Shown piece after piece: positions 4,013 to 6,040 of a stretch of DNA of 6,040 bases. A program made the translations under genes and the position numbers. Each line of letters begins with the position of its first letter. Position 1 is the first letter of the stretch. Below the pieces are notes generated by a model. It saw only the letters and a list, made by a program, of their open reading frames with translations, had not been told where the DNA came from and did no database searches. Source of the stretch: Deltaproteobacteria bacterium UBA5754 (GTDB lineage: Bacteria; Desulfobacterota; Dissulfuribacteria; Dissulfuribacterales; UBA5754); the NCBI GenBank assembly GCA_002419025.1, contig DIFG01000078.1, positions 1 through 6,040 of the forward strand. Reading direction: 5' to 3'.

Positions 4013-5377
4013 GTGACGGAAATCTCCAGGGAGATCTTTCGCGAGTACGACATACGGGGAGAGGTGGACCGCGATCTCACGGAGGATGGGGCCAGGGCCA
4101 TCGGACAGGCCTATGGGACGGCCGTGAGAAACCGTGGCCTTTCCCGGGTCTCGTGCGCCAGGGACGGCAGGACCCATTCCCTCAGGATCCAGGCGGCCCT
4201 CATGGAGGGGATCCGTAAGACAGGCTGTGACGTGGTGAACATTGGGGAATGCCCGACCCCTCTCCTCTACTTTTCTATCTTTCATCTCGGATTGGACGGA
4301 GGGGTCCAGGTCACCGGGAGCCACAACCCCCCGGCCTTCAACGGGTTCAAGATGTGCATCGGGCCATCTACCATCCACGGCGCTGATATCCAGGCCCTTC
4401 GGGAGATCATCGAGGCCGGAAGTTTTGCGACCGGTGCCGGACGGATCGAGTCCCGTGAGATCATCCAGGACTACCGCGCCTACATGCGCAGAAATATCCA
4501 TATCAAACGCGGACTCACCGTGGTCCTAGACGCCGGAAACGGGGTGGGAGGCCTTGTGGCCCCACAGGTCTTTGAGGACCAAGGCTGCCGGGTCATTCCC
4601 CTCTTTTGCGATGTGGATGGGACGTTTCCCAACCATCACCCAGACCCCACGATCCCTGAGAACCTCGAGATCCTGCGGCAAACGGTCCTTTCCCAGGGAG
4701 CGGATGTGGGTATGGCCTTTGACGGGGACGCAGACCGTCTCGGGGTCGTGGACGAGAAGGGGAACATCCTTTACGGGGACCAGCTCCTCATGATCTTCGC
4801 CCGTGAGGTCCTGCGGGAGAACCCGGGGGCTGCGGTGATCGGTGAGGTGAAGTGCTCGCATGTCATGTACGAAGACATCGCCAAAAGGGGAGGCCGACCC
4901 ATCATGTGGAAGACTGGCCACTCCCTCATAAAACAAAAGATGCGGGACGAGGGGGCCCTACTTGCCGGCGAGATGAGCGGACACCTCTTTTTCGCAGACC
5001 GGTATTTCGGTTACGACGACGGTATCTATGCGGCCCTTCGCCTTGTCGAACTCCTTGCCGCCTCTGACGCCCCCCTTTCCTCCCATCTTGCCCATGTCCC
5101 CAAGACATTTTCCACACCTGAGATACGGCGCGACTGCCCTGACGACATAAAGTTCGCCATTGTCGAGAAGGCACGGGAAGGGTTTAGGGGCCGATACGAG
5201 ATCATCGACGTGGACGGGGTCCGGGTGCTTTTCCCGGACGGATGGGGGCTCATCCGGGCCTCCAATACCCAGCCGGTCCTCGTGCTTCGTTTCGAGGCGG
5301 AGACACCTGCGCGGCTTCAGGAGATCAGGGACGTGGTCGAGGGGAGGCTCGATGCCATCATCCGGGAGACGTCGTAA
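4013..5377 (+). CDS. Phosphomannomutase/phosphoglucomutase (AlgC/ManB family)
   Basis: A 454-residue alpha-D-phosphohexomutase, close to the usual 455-465. It interconverts hexose 6-phosphate and 1-phosphate in the cytoplasm through a phosphoserine, supplying precursors for lipopolysaccharide and exopolysaccharide. From the GTG start, all four domains are visible: EYDIRG near the N-terminus, CARDGR (48-53), the active-site loop TGSHNPP with phosphoserine S103, the metal loop DGDADR (237-242), the sugar-binding loop GEMSGH (319-324) and the phosphate-binding loop RASNTQP (415-421). The RASNT form of the last loop, followed by VLVLRFEAE, resembles AlgC-type dual phosphomannomutase/phosphoglucomutases more than GlmM or PNGM enzymes. 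All catalytic residues are present and I see no frameshift. The start is set by the ribosome binding site. Its last 26 nt overlap the DciA-like gene, which suggests translational coupling. A 100-nt leader with a perfect inverted repeat separates it from the methyltransferase gene. Confidence 0.95.
   Translation: MTEISREIFREYDIRGEVDRDLTEDGARAIGQAYGTAVRNRGLSRVSCARDGRTHSLRIQAALMEGIRKTGCDVVNIGECPTPLLYFSIFHLGLDGGVQVTGSHNPPAFNGFKMCIGPSTIHGADIQALREIIEAGSFATGAGRIESREIIQDYRAYMRRNIHIKRGLTVVLDAGNGVGGLVAPQVFEDQGCRVIPLFCDVDGTFPNHHPDPTIPENLEILRQTVLSQGADVGMAFDGDADRLGVVDEKGNILYGDQLLMIFAREVLRENPGAAVIGEVKCSHVMYEDIAKRGGRPIMWKTGHSLIKQKMRDEGALLAGEMSGHLFFADRYFGYDDGIYAALRLVELLAASDAPLSSHLAHVPKTFSTPEIRRDCPDDIKFAIVEKAREGFRGRYEIIDVDGVRVLFPDGWGLIRASNTQPVLVLRFEAETPARLQEIRDVVEGRLDAIIRETS
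5341..5347 (+). promoter_or_regulatory. Ribosome binding site of the DciA-like gene inside the mutase gene
   Basis: GGGGAGG lies 4 nt before ATG 5352, inside the last codons of the mutase. It picks this start over earlier in-frame ATGs (from 5160) that would overlap the mutase far more and add a low-complexity arginine-rich stretch. Confidence 0.6.
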
Positions 5378-5894
5378 CCGGGGCGGCGGGCCAGAGGCAT
5401 TCGCCCAGGTCTTCGACCGGCTTCTCTCGGAGAGGGGATGGAAGGATCGCTTCCGCCTGGGACGCATCTGGGAGGTCTGGGAAGAGGCCGTGGGGGAGAG
5501 GATCGCCTGTCACGCATGGCCCGAGAGGGCGCAGGGCAGGGACACGCTGGTCGTCGCTGTCTCCGATTCTATATGGATGCAGGAGCTTTCCTTTCTGAAA
5601 GCCGAGATCCTCGCCCGGCTGAATGCCTGTGCTGGAGAGACCCCCATGGTCTCGAATCTGCGGTTCGTTCTTGGGGATGTGGATGCCCTGCGCGCCGGAT
5701 GGAAGAGGAAAGGAACGGGCGAAGAGGGAGAGTCAGGCGTGGACCCCGCCGTCAGAAGACGCATAGAGGCGGAGGCCGAGGCGCAGACGTCTGACATCCG
5801 TGATCCGGAGATCCGCGAGGCCTTTCGGCGTTTCTATGTCATCCACGAGGTGCGAAAGGCCAGCCCGAGGGGAGGATCTCATGCCGATGGGTGA
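5352..5894 (+). CDS. dciA: DUF721/DciA-like protein
   Basis: A 180-residue protein with a DUF721 domain at about 15-108. Family features are FDRLLSERGW (21-30), IWEVWEEAVGERIACHAWPE (39-58), DTLVVAVSDSIWMQELSFLK (64-83) and ILARLN (86-91). DUF721 is the core of DciA, the DnaB-type helicase loader/operator of bacteria without DnaC or DnaI. Many DUF721 proteins are untested, so helicase loading is inferred from the family. The C-terminal 70 residues are a charged tail: a glycine- and glutamate-rich linker (120-130), then IEAEAEAQTSDIRDPEIREAF (138-158), which suggests a helix. The start overlaps the mutase gene by 26 nt and has its own ribosome binding site. The end overlaps the next short ORF by 14 nt. 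Coupling to a sugar-phosphate gene is probably positional rather than functional. Confidence 0.85.
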   Translation: MPSSGRRRNRGGGPEAFAQVFDRLLSERGWKDRFRLGRIWEVWEEAVGERIACHAWPERAQGRDTLVVAVSDSIWMQELSFLKAEILARLNACAGETPMVSNLRFVLGDVDALRAGWKRKGTGEEGESGVDPAVRRRIEAEAEAQTSDIRDPEIREAFRRFYVIHEVRKASPRGGSHADG

Positions 5895-6009
5895 TAATAG
5901 GGACGCCTATGTTTTTGGCTCTTCGTCATTTCGTGTGGAATTTGATCGGTTTCCAGTGCGCAGTTGCATACCGCCTCGTCATTCCGGCGGAGGCCGGAAT
6001 CCAGTATAG
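5881..6009 (+). pseudogene. Short ORF after dciA, apparently cut by the right repeat
   Basis: A strong GGAGG (5871-5875) lies 5 nt before ATG 5881, which overlaps the dciA stop in the style of a translationally coupled operon gene. The reading frame gives MPMGDNRDAYVF for 12 codons, then enters the inverted repeat at 5917. It continues as repeat-derived residues (SSFRVEFDRF, then PRHSGGGRNPV) to a TAG at 6007-6009, 42 residues in all. The tail is the translated palindrome, a peptide type common in spurious annotations. My reading is that a gene following dciA was interrupted, leaving only its first codons. A chance ORF is the alternative; 12 native codons are too few to assign a family. Confidence 0.4.
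5981..6000 (+). repeat. Short palindrome ATTCCGGC-N4-GCCGGAAT, right copy
   Basis: A perfect 8-bp stem (5981-5988 with 5993-6000) encloses loop GGAG (5989-5992). It matches the left-arm palindrome in stem and in position relative to the GIY-YIG ATG. The loop carries the only substitution between the arms (5992). Confidence 0.85.
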
Positions 6010-6019
6010 AACGTGAATT

Positions 6020-6040
6020 ATGAAGCCGTGCGTCTATCTT
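6020..6040 (+). CDS. GIY-YIG nuclease, first seven codons (right copy, runs off window)
   Basis: The sequence encodes MKPCVYL and is identical over all 21 nt to the start of the left-hand GIY-YIG gene. The conserved VYL is the first half of the GIY-YIG motif. The identification rests on the identity with the longer left copy; alone, seven codons would not be enough. The gene points outward, away from the 5.7-kb interior. Whether it is full length cannot be told. Confidence 0.7.

Larger units (their letters stand above)
5917..6040 (+). repeat. Right arm of 124-bp inverted repeat (GIY-YIG leader unit)
   Basis: This is the inverted copy of 66-189, with 123 of 124 bases identical and no gaps. 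It starts 22 nt after the dciA stop with GGCTCTTCG and is cut by the window edge while still matching, so the true repeat is longer. It holds a 103-bp leader (5917-6019) and seven GIY-YIG codons. A TATAGA (6005-6010) just upstream of the start codon could be a -10 element; no good -35 is evident. Confidence 0.95.

Noticed and set aside
5160..5351. Longer form of the DciA-like protein starting inside the mutase gene
   Set aside because: It would be an arginine/serine-rich translation of mutase codons in another frame; ATG 5352 has its own ribosome site.
5881..5916. MGDNRD resembles the signal peptidase I (LepB) box
   Set aside because: The six-residue match stands alone. The upstream frame shows no LepB catalytic serine, lysine or membrane segments, so it is taken as chance.
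66..6040. Classical composite transposon with insertion-sequence ends
   Set aside because: The arms carry GIY-YIG gene starts, not transposase, and the interior genes are housekeeping. Outer edges and target duplications are outside the window, so this cannot be claimed.
1..6040. CRISPR array, tRNA or rRNA genes, or a defence island
   Set aside because: I saw no regularly spaced direct repeats, tRNA-like cloverleaf or rRNA sequence. The only possible defence link is the SLOG domain, which alone is not enough.

Overview
The window looks like chromosomal DNA of a GC-rich, Gram-negative bacterium. A TlpA-type outer-membrane lipoprotein, a stand-alone FeoA, an AlgC-type phosphohexomutase and a DUF721/DciA protein suit a deltaproteobacterium (Desulfobacterota) best. 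That placement is inference from gene content; no rRNA or other taxonomic marker is present.

Layout, left to right. Bases 1-86 (minus strand) are the start of a GIY-YIG endonuclease gene that runs off the left edge, with its roughly 103-bp leader at 87-189. Next is a minus-strand pair: a thioredoxin-fold lipoprotein (190-696) behind a creatininase-family amidohydrolase (708-1430). A 201-bp divergent spacer with candidate promoters in both directions leads to a 97-residue orphan protein (1632-1925, plus). This gene converges on feoA (2114-2359, minus), and between them sits a 179-bp full-length fold-back element (1925-2103) flanked by TTA. A plus-strand cluster follows: a SLOG/DUF2493 nucleotide-binding protein (2386-2772), a THUMP-domain RlmL-like RNA methyltransferase (2788-3912), a phosphomannomutase/phosphoglucomutase (4013-5377), a DciA-like protein (5352-5894) that overlaps the mutase, and a short ORF (5881-6009) that runs into the right-hand repeat. 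Bases 5917-6040 repeat 66-189 in inverted orientation and end with the first seven codons of a second copy of the same GIY-YIG gene.

The housekeeping genes are ordinary: envelope redox, amide hydrolysis, iron uptake, rRNA modification, sugar-phosphate supply and replication. The unusual part is the repeat architecture. Two nearly identical units (123 of 124 bases), each made of a leader with an ATTCCGGC-N4-GCCGGAAT hairpin followed by a GIY-YIG gene start, face outward and bracket about 5.7 kb of ordinary genes. Both begin abruptly just behind a host gene: 0 nt after the lipoprotein stop on the left and 22 nt after the dciA-like stop on the right. This suggests a mobile or self-copying unit in which a GIY-YIG nuclease is linked to a palindromic repeat. 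The fold-back element between the convergent genes looks like a second, unrelated small mobile element. No stretch over 300 bases lacks a gene. I see no tRNA, rRNA, CRISPR array, transposase or integrase gene.
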